Origin: Macquaria australasica
Taxonomy: Eukaryota > Chordata > Actinopteri > Centrarchiformes > Percichthyidae
Length of the DNA stretch: 64,000 nt
Assembly (NCBI GenBank): GCA_005408345.1
Contig: SEMN01000490.1
Coordinates: forward strand, 62,001-126,000
Direction of reading: 5' to 3'
Part shown: one piece after another, positions 12,160-23,467 of the stretch
Numbering within the stretch: position 1 is the stretch's first letter
Layout of the letters: each line of letters begins with the position of its first letter
Translations under genes and position numbers: made by a program
The notes under the pieces: model-generated
The model's database searches: none
What the model saw: only the letters and a program-made list of their open reading frames with translations
What the model was told of the DNA's origin: nothing

Positions 12160-14643
12160 CCCAATGTATTTTAAAGACACAATAACATATCTGTACGCTG
12201 CTACAGCCTAAATCAAGCAATATTCAATTCAAAATGTCACATTTTCATATCATCTCTACTGTATAGTCTCTATGTGCAATTGTTTTGATAATTTTTTACA
12301 GAGCTTTTGGTGTACAAGTTTTAATGAAATACTGCCTATCCAAATTTCGCCATGCTTATTATGAATGGGTAGTGGGTGAAATTGGGTCATTTATGAGTTA
12401 AAAACAGAGATAAGGCCACTGTATTTACAGCATCTCAAAGGATGTGTAGAAACATTAGGACTGTGCTGGTGAAAACCTCTCTAGGCAGGTTTGTCTAGTG
12501 GCTCATAAACCACAAAGTCTTCGGTTTAGCATGGCTCCAAAGTCCTATTTTCACTCACGTTCTCCAGATAAGATCAAATAACTGAGGAATGTCTCCTCTT
12601 TATCGCCGCATTGAACTTTTCTGTTCTCCTGGAACTTAACGGCCTCTCTGCTTGTCTCCACACAAAATCTGCTTCTTATTATGCTTCTACAGGGTTTGGT
12701 TGAGAGTCACATTTTAGGTTCTTAGGTTATTAGGGGAATAAAAGTTGGAGTGAGGTTTGGCAGGGCTTCAAGTTTTTACCTTCCCAGTGTGTGTGTGTGT
12801 GTGTGTGTGTGCGCGTAGAATTAAGTGTAAGAAGAGCTCTTATTCCTGGGTTTTGGTGGTGTGTGTGTGTGTGTGCGTGCGTTGGGGATTGCTGCTGTTT
12901 TCCATTAGGAGTTAAGAGCATTTAGTTTTGTCATGTGTATTAAGGGTGACATTAATGCAAACCATGTGTGACAGTTCCTTCCTACTGAGAGCTGTCACTG
13001 ACAGACGTCTCATGCAGCAGATTAGACACGTACAGGCTGACACATGTGCTCGTACACATGCAGGGGGTGGACAGAAGAATGGAAAAACTTCATTAAAAAG
13101 CATCACATTCAAAGCAACTAAATCACAAAAACAAAAGGCAGCCAGGCAGGTGAGTCGTATTAAGTTGAGTTGTGATTAGCAGTGAGTGTCGGTTTTAAAA
13201 AAGAGCTCTGACAGTCTCCACCTTTATGAGTTTTCAAAGCAGCAGGAGGCAAATAAAAGTGTAAACAGCTGAACAGTTGATGGTTGAGGCGCAGGAGAGT
13301 TGGTCACTGAAGACTGTGAAAGTTTTTAACAAGGCAGGAGGATTTAACAAGGAAACACGTGCCACCAAACAGCATCAGCTCACGGATAGATAAAGCTACC
13401 ACCGAAGTGAAGCGACACCTGTGACAGACTGCGTTTCTGTGTGTGTGCGTTTGAATTGTACAATACAGATTTCTGTTCAGGTGTGCTCGCCAATTTATTG
13501 ACATGTAGAGGTTCAACTTTTCACTTCACAGCAGAAAGATCAAATAAGATTTGATTTAAGGGGTCGGATCGCCCCAAATTACAAACACATCTTGTAATTT
13601 CTCACTTGTCTCCAGCGGGATCTTGAGATAAATTTGGGTTTATCTGCTGAGGTTTTGAGATCGCTGTCTCATTTCTGATATTTCTGTCTCCAACCGAATA
13701 CAATGGAGGTGAATGAGTTACAGTGTGGTCTGATTCCCAGATGGATCTGACCAGTGACTCCCTGCCCAGACAGATCTGTACACCTGTTACACGACCATCC
13801 ATCAGTTATCCACTCTGTTTCACCCAAATCCACTGGTTCAGACATATAACAGAACTTTTCGCTCTCTTCAGGTGGATGAGGGTGAGGTGTGGGAGTTACC
13901 TCTGATGCGTTTGTATCTCTTGTACCAGCGTCCAAACTCCTGGCATTTAGAGGTGGAGACATTAGCGTAGTAGGAACTGTTCACTATTGCCGAGATCATA
14001 CTCTGACAGAAAGAGACAAAATACAGTTACTTGGACAAAAGCGAACATGATAAATCTAAAAATCTGAGACACCTTTCATCATTTTATTATTGATTATTGT
14101 TATTTGGACCTTGTAATATACAAGGAGTTCTGAAATACGCATTTGAGAATAAAGTCAGCATCATTCATCTCAGATTTCTGACTTTATACTCAAACGATTT
14201 AACCCAGAGTTTATAAAGAGCCTGTGTACAGTCTTGGGAGTGGCGGGGGCCTTGAGACCGGGTGATGAGTTTTTGTTACAGAAAATGAGAAATCTCAGCA
14301 GCTGACCAACTCACTGCTGATTTATTAAAACTCTTCAGCCACCCTCCTTTTCCCAACATGTCAGTTCTACAGAACAGGAGATGCACAAACTCTACATGGA
14401 GTAGTGAAAGCTTGACATGGGAAACACTGAGGATTAAAACTCACATGAGTCAGGCTGCAAACACACACACACACACACACACCACCCACACACTTCCCCT
14501 AATCACTAATTACATCATGACTAAGTCCTGTGTATAAATCACAAGTCGAAATGACACACTCTCAAGTCTAATGACTGCAGGGTGTGTGTGAGCAGGATAA
14601 TTGAGGTGTGTGTGTTTGCATCCTTTCCCATGGGATGGTATCA

Positions 14644-14692
<49 letters not shown>

Positions 14693-17600
14693 AGAGAGAG
14701 ATGTGCGGTAAACTGATGATGAAACCACATGTGTTTAGAGAAAATACTTAGCAGCATCTCGGCTATCCGTGTGTGCATGACAGAAACAGAATCAAACCCA
14801 TAATAAACATTTATCTCTAGAGAAGGAATTTAAACTTATATCTCCTAACTTACCACTTGCACAAATGTTTAATGAAAATGACAATCTCAGAAAGTATGTC
14901 AGCTAAACTAACTTTAAAATAACAACTAAACAACTGATTTTGACAATTTAAATTTTACTTCATATTTGGTAAAAAATGCTGATGAGAGTAGAGCTGGAAT
15001 TATGCTGCACATACATGTCTTTGCAAACCTCCGCAGAGAATAGGAACCGTGGGTCACAGAGGCTCGCAAGCAGGCTGATGGATTGATCCAACATCCTGTC
15101 AGGAAGTTTGGATGTACGTTTCAGCATAGTGCTGCCACAAGTGATCTTCTAGCAGAGCGTATGAAACTAAAATTCCCTCTCATAATACTTAATATCATTG
15201 TCCATCTCCTCAGTGTCCCATCCATTTACACTGAACCCAGATTCTTTCACATCTGGTTCAAAGATGTAGTGGTTTGTTCACACGGGCACCTGGGTGAAAC
15301 TGATTTACGTTTCCTGATTTCTTCTTTGTTTGCTAGTTAGTTGCTAGTTTCCAAACAAACTTGAAACATGAAACACATCATGGCCTCTCTGGTGGAAGGA
15401 TTCTTCTGGAGAAGACCCTTCAGACACTCTGGGTTTTTACGACAGGTGTTTGAAGTGGAGACTTCATGTGCTGCAGCTGCTGTGGTGCTGTTGAGAGCTT
15501 ACCTGGGAGAGAGGACACTCCTTGGCCAGCGTGCTCTGGTTGGTTTCTCTGAGCAGCTCTTTGAGGGCATTCCTCACTGTGGCGTGGGTCCACTGCTCTG
15601 ACGGCAGCTCCTCCAGCTGCGCAAAGCTGCACGTGTGAAAAGCTTTGTTATTGTACACTGAATCAAACTTTGATTCACTTAAAGCAGGGTTGTAGGAAGC
15701 TGTCACACTGGTCAAATCAACCAACAAACTGCAATAATCATCATATATATTTATTCAAAGAAGCAGTAAGTCATTTTCCCTAGTTAAAGGTTATTATCTG
15801 TCCAACAGAAACAAGCATTTTGCTGTCACTTGTACATTGTTACTGGTCATAACAGCTTTTTTATTTTGTCTCTTACTCTTTTTAAAAAGGTAGATTATTT
15901 CTCCTTTCCTGTCGTGTCTGCCAGCAACAATACACACAGTGAGCTGAACAACTGCACAGCTTAATCTTTAAATTAACCTATTAAATCTATGACCACAGCT
16001 GGATTAACCTGCTTGGGGGCCGCAGGTAAATTCATGTGGCGTTTGAGGCCCTCGGGGTTGAGATTTGTAATCCTGCCTTGTCTAGTACATTTTGTGATTG
16101 TTCCCCCTGATGAGAAAAAAAGGGATACTTTACCATTTCGGGTGAAGTATGGAAATAGTCTAAATGAATTATATCAAAAATCAGTCCAAAGTAATAACTA
16201 GCAGCTTGACTAATCCCATATCATTTGAACTTAATACATGTAAAATAAACCTAATGAACATGCAACCCACACACACATGGCTGACCTGTGCAGTAGGATC
16301 CGCAGTGTAACCATGTGGTAAACGTCCAGCAGCATGTCAGCCACTGTTGCCTCTGGAGTGTCTGTCAGGTAGTGGATGGGCATCGGTTTCCAGCGGCCCA
16401 CTTTAATGATGCCTGGAGATCACAAGCAAACAGAAGACAACAAATACACAATTAAAGCATGTGTTCGCTGTCTGTTTAAAAGTCTAGATTTAAAATAAGA
16501 ATACTCTATCGGCTGTTAGAAATCGAGTTCTTGTGTTTTGTTATCGATGTAAACCTAACCTGCCTGTGTTGTTTGTGTGTGTTAAGGGGGCTCTTCCAGT
16601 CTTGGAGCATCATCTTGGGTTGAACATTCCCCTGGCCTTCCTACAACCGTGACTGGAAGTGCAAATCTAAACAGGCCTAATCGCGTTAGGATCTGCTAAA
16701 TCAAACACAGACCCTGCCTGGCCTTGGCCTGCCAGCCTCAGTCGTGTGTGTGTGTGTGTGTGTGAGGATGGTGGTGATAGGGGCAAAAGAACAAAGGCCG
16801 TTCTCTTGGGACTCTACAGTTGATTAATCAGAGGAGAAATGTAAAATCAGCTCAACATTAAAGACTGAAGCAGGCTGTGAATGAGAGCGGCGTTTTGATG
16901 TTGATGTACTGAATAAACAGCGTGAGGTCATTGTCCTCCAGTCTGACAGCACAATAAGTCCTCTCTGAACTGGCAGTTATTATGTGTCCTGCAGCTGACT
17001 TTGCTTTAGAAATTATTGTTAATACTTTGACAGGTCATCAGCTGGTTACTGATATGAGTTTGCAGACATACATTAAACATTTTAAACTCTTCCTGGCCCA
17101 AAATAGATCAAATGACACGACTAAAAAGTTATGTTGTCAGCGCAGATGAATATTTTAGGATTAAGCAGATTAATCAAATCTCATTTTACCAAACGCTACA
17201 CCGAAATGGCCAGAATATATATAATATTATCTGCTGATTTTAGCTCTTTACAAATAGGTCAGTATTCCATGTTGGCCACTAAACAACATGATATTGCAGT
17301 ACAACAGTGCCAAATAGAAATAGTGTCTCCATAACACTGTTTGTCCTGAGAGCAAATTTTTCAACTGTAAAATGTCCCGCTCACTACAGGAACATATCTT
17401 GGGGACAATTCTTTAATGACTAAATTTAAGGGATCTTTATTAAATATGTTCATGTTTATGTTTTTATATTGAAAAACATTATAATACTCTCAAAATCCAG
17501 TATCAGTTGGGTTCTCATAAAGCTTTTATTTCATATTATATTTGCTGGGTCATATATATTAGTATTACTTTTCAGTAGCTACTGAAGGCATAAATTAAGG

Positions 17601-20600
17601 CACCTGACAAGTTGGAGTCAAATATTAATCTGGTTTCAGACCTCACTGCCCACATCTCCAATTTTTTTTTTCACAGATACAAATAAGCCTGCTATTGTGC
17701 TCATTGGCTGCTGCTTCCCTGGTTGGAAAACAACTGAGCCAATCAGAGCTTAGTAGGTGAGATTAGATTGGGGAGACTGACATCTTTACCAGAAAAAATG
17801 GTGTCTAAACATTGCAGCTGTACAGGTTGTTGGAGGTGAACTTGCAGAAACTGCAAAACTGACATAAACATTAACTGCTCATAGCAACTGCTACCAAAGC
17901 TCCTGCTTTAACTCAAAATGATGTTAACAGGAAGGACAGATCAGTTGGTTAATTACTGGTTAGTTAGGGCAAAATAGTAAGTGTATTTTAAATATTGTCC
18001 TACGCGCAGTATGTTGCTTAAAACAAGGTTTGGGTTGTTTCTGGAATCCTTTAGTGGTTTGCAAGCCTGAAAATACGGTAAATGGTTATTTTTAAGTGAG
18101 TAATATCAGAGAAAGCTTCCCAAAACATGGCTTTAAGTTAAATTTAGGTTTTTTTTTTGCTCAGCAATTCACCTAAGCCCATGTTAAACCCAGAGGAGAA
18201 ACCATATACTCTAAATAAGAAATAGCTTCTTTTTAATTAGTCATAATGTGCAAGTTAATTAAAGAAAAAACCCCTGTGCCAGTTAAGAGTTTAAAAATAC
18301 TCGTCCAGCCAAAGTTATGCAAGATGCAATTCAATCGCAGAAGAAAATAGAAGAGACTCTGTATAATTTTGGTTGTGACCACACTGGGGGAAAATGCATG
18401 ACTCCAGCCAAAAATTATTTATTTGAAAAGAAAAGGCTTATTTCTCAGAACAAAACCTAGCTATTTGGGAGAGGCGAGGGGGGTCGCAGGGCGTCGGCCA
18501 CTTGGTTGCAGTGCCCTGTGTTTACGGGACACACCAGGAATGTCAAACTCTGTCTGTGTGTGTGTGTGTCTGTGTGTGTGTGTCTGTGTGTGTAGGCTGT
18601 TGTTTCATGGCTGACTGGATGTTGTCTGCCTTCTTGTTTTGATCTCAAAACGATGAGAAAAAAAAGTTTTGGTGCTGGTCTGAGACGCACAGATACAGAC
18701 TTTAGTGTTTGATTTAACCTTCATGCTGCCAAGTGGATGAAGTGAATCACATCAGGAGATAAGTGTTCGAGAGAGCAGACAGATTTATCTTCAAAATACC
18801 TTCTTGGTAAATACCTTTTCTGTGATCGTCTAAACCTTTCGGTACTCAGTGTACCCATGTGGCAAACCCCACCCATCTGGAAACCAGTCATGCTCTATTC
18901 AGCTGTTGCTGGAAATAATTAATTACTCATCAATTACCAAAAGTGGTAAGAAAGACTGAAACATGAGATGTTTCCCATTAGCATGTAATAATGGAAAAGT
19001 TTAGGTACCTGCATTTCCCAGATGTGATGTAAAGAGGAGGAGGCTGATGCATTTTTGTGCATCAAATGAGAGCCAACAAAATTATTTTGAATTTTTGTTT
19101 AATTTGTAGTCGTCAATAACTATGACCCATGACATCACTGAATCTTGGGATTTGGGTTCACTGCTCGCCCTCATCGTGGTGCCAAGAAATCCAGATTTTG
19201 TCAAAGTGGAGGAAGCCTGGGTGGAACTGAGCAGGAAGTGGAAACCACCCCGGCTGTCAATCAAGCAAATGTGCCTTTAAATACTCTTTAAGCCTTAATA
19301 TCTTCTTAATGGCGCAATGACCCTCAAAGCTGCCCCCCAAGATACATTAAAAGTTGTATTTAGATCATCAGACCCTCATTTACTCTGGATTAAACTTCTA
19401 GACAACTGCTGAGAAACGTTCCTTTCACTTTTCTTTCTAAACAGGATTTCTTGAATACCTACTGAAATTATAGGTCAACATAAGAACAGTGTGTTCTCTT
19501 GCTAGTCTGGCTAAAATTTTAGCCTTTTTCATGCAGGGATAAGCTGCCCTTAAACTTCTGAATCCAGAAGAAGGAGGTTCTGAAAAGACACAATAAAAGA
19601 TGCATCATTTCAAGACTGAAGAGTTCTGTTTCCTGCAGATCAGCCCTTCAGTCATGTGGGGTGTGGTCACATCACAGACTGCAGATTACACACAGCTCCA
19701 GCAATTGACAGTCTAATTTATGTGATTGAGTTGAGTTGACTTGTGAGTTTTTGGGGGACAGTCTGCTTGATTGTAAAGGTTTAAATAAGAAAAGCAGATG
19801 GATCTCTTGATTGTTTTGTTTTGTGTATATCTGTGTGATTATATCAGTGATTTATATTAACAATTTGTCCACTTTTCAACAATTTAAGTGCTACTGAGAA
19901 AGTCAACAGGACTGAAGAGAACCTGAATATACTGATTTGAACAAGCACCTGCACACACCCAGACTCTACTTACCACTTGCCTGTACAGCTGAGCTGTGCG
20001 AGTATCCCAGAGCCACCAGCGCCGTCTCTACCAGCTGCGTGAAGAGGACATCCTTACGAACCAACACAAACTCAGCGTGGCGGTCGCCATGCCCCTCACA
20101 GTCACCAGCTACGCCCACATCTGCGTGCTCCACCACACAGTAGACTGGGATCATCAAACCTGGCAGACAGACACAGAGAGAGTTATAGGGCAAGAGGGTT
20201 AGGCCCCATCTGGATTAGCCTCGTGTGTATGTGGACTGTCCTCTTTCCTGGTCTCTAGAGAAGACAGGAGGTCGTGTGGCACCTGGAAGTTGTTTAATGT
20301 TTTCCCAGATCCATATTCTCCACGTTTCTCTGTTGTTTTTCCTGAGGTTTCTTGTCTTTGCACAGTTTTAGATAAACTGAAGACAGGGTTGCCCAATTTG
20401 GTCAGGCATTCCTGGGCGCATTTGATACGAAAACCCCCTCAAAAATTCAACGTGGCATCCAAAAATGGTAACCAAATAACCCTGGGTAGCCTACAGATAG
20501 CTGCTGAATACAGCTGTTCATCACAACAGCAGCATCGTGGTCTAGAAGTCGGTTAGTTCAGACAGTACAGACACTACAAAGTAGTAAAACCTCTTCAGAT

Positions 20601-21769
20601 GTTTCACACATAAACATCAGCTTACAAGGAAATATATTTACTGATGAAGACATGAAGGGAGAAAAGAACAGTTGTTCCTGAAAAGAAATCACATTTTCTC
20701 ATCCTTTGCCTTTCTATTTGGCCGTGGAGGGGGTATATAAGTTAAATAACTAGCCTTGTGACTGGAAAGTACCTGATTTAAATCCCTGGATCAGTTTGGA
20801 AAATGTGGGGGGAGAAAATAAATGTGGATCCTTTTTACTATTTTAGCGACTACTGTTAAGGAGCTCCTGAGTAAGTTTGTCTGCCTATTTTTTTTTCTTT
20901 TATAGTTTTTCAATGAGGAGATACGTCAGCCTCTGAATTCTTTCTGTCAAAAACTACAAAACTAGTGAGGAAGAACTTCTTGGGGGATTTGAAAGCTTAT
21001 TTTTCATTATCCATGTTTCAGCGTTGTGAACAGGATCTGTGTGAAAGGGATTCCTGCAGAAACCAATGCTGACAGCAACATTTTTCAACACATTTCTGTC
21101 TGTTCAGTGACGTAGTGTGTCAGTGTTGCTGCAGTATAGCTGCTTGGTGGTCTCAGTAGAAGACTGGTTAAACTGGGCAGCTGCCAGTGTGAACGTGAGT
21201 CAGTGTAAGATTGTACAACTGTATTTGTGTTTGCACCACATATTAAAACCCACAAGGAATAAGACTCGTTTCCAGAACCGCTCTTAAAGCGCTGCTAGAC
21301 ATAATATCTGTATCATTTGCACTCAGGAGCGATGCCATAACTCCAGTGGCGAGACCGATTCCTGTGCGCTGGTCTAGACTCGTTATTGGGCAAGTACCGA
21401 GAGCTCCTCTAAGCCTGGAACCATTCACACCCATCCAGTCCACTGCTCTGTCCCACAGGAACTGCTAATTAACAAGCTATCAATCCTCCTCCTGACGGGG
21501 CAGCGACAGATCAGCCGGAGCCAAACCGCAGCAGCATCAGGCACGCTATCGGCCGATAAGCCAACCACTCAGTGGAAGGGTGGAGGGAGGCCACGCAGCC
21601 CAATATCTGTTTGTGTGTGTGCATGTGGGTGTGTGTGTATATACTGTTACAATGTTTGTGTGATGATGCATGATGATGTTTTCAACTGCATGAGAGAATA
21701 ATGGGTATCTGTGCATGAGTGTTTTCTGTGTTAGGTCTACATGTTGCTCTGTAATACCAGTGCAGAATA

Positions 21770-21804
<35 letters not shown>

Positions 21805-23423
21805 ACCCCACCCACAGACAGAAGTCACCATCATCTTCCACAAGTCCCTAGTAGTCTTTATTTTGGTGGCGTGAGCAAACAATTCAGCATCCATACACTG
21901 AGTAACAGAAGTCTTAACGCATTAGATCATTTTATTACATTATTTGATAATAAACTCTGTTAATTCCCTCACATACAGAAGAAGGAGATGGCTCTTTGCT
22001 AAAGGTAAGGGTATGCTCAAAACAAACTAGTCTGTATTAAGTGTCCAACAATGGTGCTGAAAGGTAAAAGTGTTTATAGCTGTTCAGAACGGCGACACTC
22101 GAAGGCAGGGTGAAAAACCGTTGTAGAGGGAGGCGGGACGTGGTAATTGTTCAAATGGGACAAACGGCACACATTTATTAGACAACCTTTCCTCGAAGGC
22201 GTTCATGGTGTCGCATTTGTTTGCGCATACGAACGTAAAGGTGAAGGAAGGGGAGGAAGGGGGTTTCAGATGCTGTGCAACCATCCAACAAGCTCTTTGG
22301 CTGAAGCATACTGACCTCTGCTCATCATCTCAAAAGTGAGAGATTTGTGAGTTTAATTATTTTACAGGTCACATAATAAAACACAATGCTCCTTTTACTT
22401 TGGATAAAGTGAATGGCTGACAATCATTCATCTTTGTTGCACGTCATCCTCCTCTCTTTCTCTCCCCAACAATTTCAATAATCAATTAATTGTATAAGTC
22501 ACTAATCAAGCCAAAATGCCAAACATTATCCACTTATGTCTTCTTAAGATTTAGGATTGCTGGTTTTCTCTGTTTCATGTCACTGCAAATTGATTACAGC
22601 ATCTTTGGATTTTGGGCTGGTGGTCAGACAAACAAGAAATATGACAACTCACCTTGGGCTCTGGGAAATTGTGATGGGTAAGTTTTCAAACAGAAGAGAA
22701 ATAAATGAATAGCAGACTGAAAAAGCCCGCAGAGGAAAAAAAACAAAAACACAACAGGAATAGAGGAACAGTATTGTGTCCGTATGAAGAGACATCTGGG
22801 GAACGTCTCCAGCAGCTAACTTAATCCAGGCCTCGAAGCATTCAGGTTCCTCTTGACCACTTGACTTCTACCTATGAAGGTACAGTACCTGGTGTCTATG
22901 GGAAGCCCTTAAAGAACTAGACTTTGGTATTAGAGAGGCACAGAGAGCATTTATGTAATAGAGACTCTGTGAATGTTGTGTTTCTCTAAAATTGCAGTGA
23001 AGTTATGCTGGTGCCTTGCAATAAAGTGCTGAAAAACAAAACAACGCAGAGTTAGACCATCTATAATTGCATATCTAATAAATACATTGATTAAATACTA
23101 GCTGTCAGCAGCTTTAGTCCAAATATACTTTAAATACTAAAAATTACTTAACTCTTGTGTTTAGGCAAGCATGTGTATCTATGTATCCAAGCAGTGTGTG
23201 TGTGTGTGTGTGTGTGTGTTAATGCCCCACCTCCTAGTGGTCTCAGCGGCGTGCCGTTCTGTCTGATTCGCGGAGCTGCTGGGCTGCCGTTGACCTGCAG
23301 ACGGCTCAACTTGCACAGCGGGGGGCCACTGGAGGCAGGGCTCTCCCCTCTCTCCTCTGGGCTGGTGCTGTCCCGAAGGCCGGGGCTCTCTGTTCCCCCG
23401 CCTGCACCTCCGCGCTGCTCCAT
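5876..23423 (-). CDS. satb2: SATB-family homeobox protein, SATB2-like (complete, 10 coding exons plus one predicted cassette exon)
   Basis: SATB proteins are nuclear, matrix-associated chromatin organisers that bind AT-rich base-unpairing regions and recruit chromatin modifiers. Coding exons in transcript order: 23423-23231, 20159-19974, 16412-16286, 15626-15503, 14002-13900, cassette 12070-12020, 11699-11176, 11038-10826, 10265-10113, 9096-8905, 6502-5876. All junctions keep phase. The product is 813 residues, or 830 with the cassette, against 733 for human SATB2. Domain order is ubiquitin-like domain (about 65-168), CUT-like domain (170-244), CUT1, CUT2 and homeodomain near the C-terminus. 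The N-terminal ESPGLRDS, LCTI in CUT2, [20 protein letters not shown] in the homeodomain and the C-terminal AEQQR resemble SATB2 rather than SATB1. Substitutions at positions invariant between SATB1 and SATB2 (YLTDTPEATVADML, for example) suggest a divergent paralogue, so the symbol is provisional. Confidence 0.9.
8905..9096 (-). CDS. satb2: satb exon 9: second half of CUT repeat 2
   Basis: 192 nt, phase 0 to 0. Acceptor GTCTCCCCTCCAG, donor CAGCAG/GTACC. It encodes GWLCELLRWKESPSPENRTL, then WENLCTIKRFLALQQAERDQ and VYEDESRQQHSDR. LCTI and the ESR...HSDR stretch are SATB2-like. The exon ends LHIPDQQ, and the reading frame continues directly into ALHRQP of the last exon. Confidence 0.93.
10113..10265 (-). 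CDS. satb2: satb exon 8: inter-CUT linker and first half of CUT repeat 2
   Basis: 153 nt, phase 0 to 0. Acceptor CTGTGTAG, donor AAAAGTCAG/GTCAGT. It encodes TKCGVSGAELPLKLDSLVNI, then YEDIQQEMKRAKVSQALFAK and VAANKSQ. The latter matches the first CUT2 helices of SATB1/2 almost exactly. Confidence 0.92.
10781..10823. repeat. (TG)n microsatellite beside the satb exon 7 donor
   Basis: A nearly pure TG dinucleotide tract on the plus strand, read as (CA)n in the satb transcript. It starts only a few bases after the exon 7 donor. See the finding on complementary flanking repeats. Confidence 0.95.
10826..11038 (-). CDS. satb2: satb exon 7: second half of CUT repeat 1
   Basis: 213 nt, phase 0 to 0, 71 codons. 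It encodes GLLSEILRKEEDPRSASQSL, then NLKAMQNFLNLPEGERDRIY and QEERERS, the remaining CUT1 helices. The last codons (NHIPNTNTHRHTQ) derive from CA-repeat DNA, which continues into the intron. The acceptor GGCTGCAG is immediately preceded by about 29 TG units, and the donor CACACAG/GTACAC is followed by about 20 CA units on the transcript. Skipping would keep the frame and remove half of CUT1. Confidence 0.92.
11046..11102. repeat. (CA)n microsatellite beside the satb exon 7 acceptor
   Basis: About 28 CA units on the plus strand, read as (UG)n in the satb transcript, ending a few bases before the acceptor. The whole intron between exons 6 and 7 is only 137 bases, and this tract makes up over 40% of it. 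Confidence 0.95.
11176..11699 (-). CDS. satb2: satb exon 6: linker and first half of CUT repeat 1
   Basis: The acceptor GTTGACACAG is preceded by a (TG)n tract rather than a pyrimidine tract. The donor is CGCACACAG/GTAAAC, phase 1 to 0. The exon begins VERDLDLTVLSQRP and runs through a Pro/His/Leu-rich linker. It then gives QLVRQQLAMAHLINQQLAVS and RLLAHQHPQ, strongly SATB2-like, and ends with EVSFDIYQQVRNELKRAS and ISQAVFARVAFNRTQ, the first helices of CUT1. The second SUMO motif of human SATB2 (VKPEP) is not conserved here. Confidence 0.92.
11709..11737. repeat. (CA)n microsatellite at the satb exon 6 acceptor
   Basis: Read as (UG)n in the satb transcript and placed where a polypyrimidine tract is normally found, just before GTTGACACAG. 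Confidence 0.9.
12020..12070 (-). CDS. satb2: Predicted 51-nt in-frame cassette exon of satb
   Basis: Flanked by a strong acceptor (TTTTCTCCTCAG) and a strong donor (AAAAG/GTATGT). It is 51 nt long and phase 1 on both sides, so it can be included or skipped without changing frame. Inclusion adds GEYIEKMWSAQDKTDVK between the CUT-like domain and the following linker, and places VKVE across the junction with the next exon. I know of no counterpart in human SATB1 or SATB2. It could be constitutive, alternative, or a chance splice-site pair; the exact phase match and both good sites favour a real exon. Confidence 0.65.
13900..14002 (-). CDS. satb2: satb exon 5: CUT-like domain, C-terminal half
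   Basis: Acceptor TCTGTCAG, donor ATCAGAG/GTAACT, phase 0 to 1. It encodes SMISAIVNSSYYANVSTSKC, then QEFGRWYKRYKRIR. In human SATB2 the matching segment ends KKIKVERVE, containing a SUMO consensus. Here the lysine is replaced by arginine when this exon is joined directly to 11699. Confidence 0.93.
14647..14690. repeat. (TG)n microsatellite in a satb intron
   Basis: Pure dinucleotide tract of about 22 units in the intron between exons 4 and 5. A shorter (CA)n tract lies at about 14461-14482. Confidence 0.95.
15503..15626 (-). CDS. satb2: satb exon 4: CUT-like domain, N-terminal half
   Basis: Acceptor CACACGTGCAG, donor TCCCAG/GTAAGC, phase 2 to 0. The serine codon at the exon 3/4 junction is restored by joining. 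It encodes FAQLEELPSEQW, then ATVRNALKELLRETNQSTLA and KECPLSQ, the first helices of the CUT-like domain that assists binding to matrix-attachment DNA. Confidence 0.93.
16286..16412 (-). CDS. satb2: satb exon 3: second part of the ubiquitin-like domain
   Basis: Acceptor ATCTCCAG, donor CTGCACAG/GTCAG, phase 1 to 2. It encodes IIKVGRWKPMPIHYLTDTPE, then ATVADMLLDVYHMVTL. The family consensus is [27 protein letters not shown], identical in SATB1 and SATB2 as I recall it. The changes here support a fast-evolving paralogue that nevertheless keeps the fold. Confidence 0.92.
16413..19973 (-). other. satb intron 2 (3.6 kb)
   Basis: Bounded by the exon 2 donor and the exon 3 acceptor. It contains a short (TG)n at 16745-16764, and CT/GT-rich tracts at about 18550-18595. 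I found no coding sequence in it. Frames at 17131-17334 and 18423-18690 carry no recognisable domain. Confidence 0.7.
19974..20159 (-). CDS. satb2: satb exon 2: first part of the ubiquitin-like oligomerisation domain
   Basis: Acceptor CTGTCTGCCAG, donor GCAAGTG/GTAAGT, phase 1 to 1. The exon encodes LMIPVYCVVEHAD, then HAEFVLVRKDVLFTQLVETA and LGYSHSSAVQASG. These are the core strands and helix of the ubiquitin-like domain through which SATB proteins tetramerise. The loop between them (VGVAGDCEGHGDR) is slightly longer and different from the one in human SATB1 and SATB2. Confidence 0.92.
20160..23230 (-). other. satb intron 1 (3.1 kb)
   Basis: Bounded by the exon 1 donor and the exon 2 acceptor. 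It contains (TG)n at about 21773-21803 and 23191-23219. No coding sequence was recognised. Confidence 0.7.
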
Positions 23424-23467
23424 CCCCCTGAAGACTCCAGGAGGAGCACCCAGCACAGTGTGTGAAG
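23231..23467 (-). CDS. satb2: satb coding exon 1 with start codon and part of the 5' UTR
   Basis: The start codon is the ATG at 23423-23421 (context GGGGGATGG, a good Kozak match). The reading frame opens MEQRGGAGGG and then ESPGLRDS, which aligns with the start of human SATB2. The exon encodes residues 1-64 and ends CTAGGAG before GTGGGG, in phase 1. Upstream, TCTCTCCCAG at about 23477-23468 is a good splice acceptor, so bases 23467-23424 are probably 5' UTR of this exon and the transcription start lies further right. A (CA)n microsatellite follows the donor on the transcribed strand (23191-23219). The composition is rich in Gly, Pro and Ser, as expected of the disordered SATB N-terminus. 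Confidence 0.85.

Noticed and set aside
22084..22284. Minus-strand frame of 66 codons in satb intron 1
   Set aside because: No domain, no flanking splice signals of note, and not needed to complete satb.
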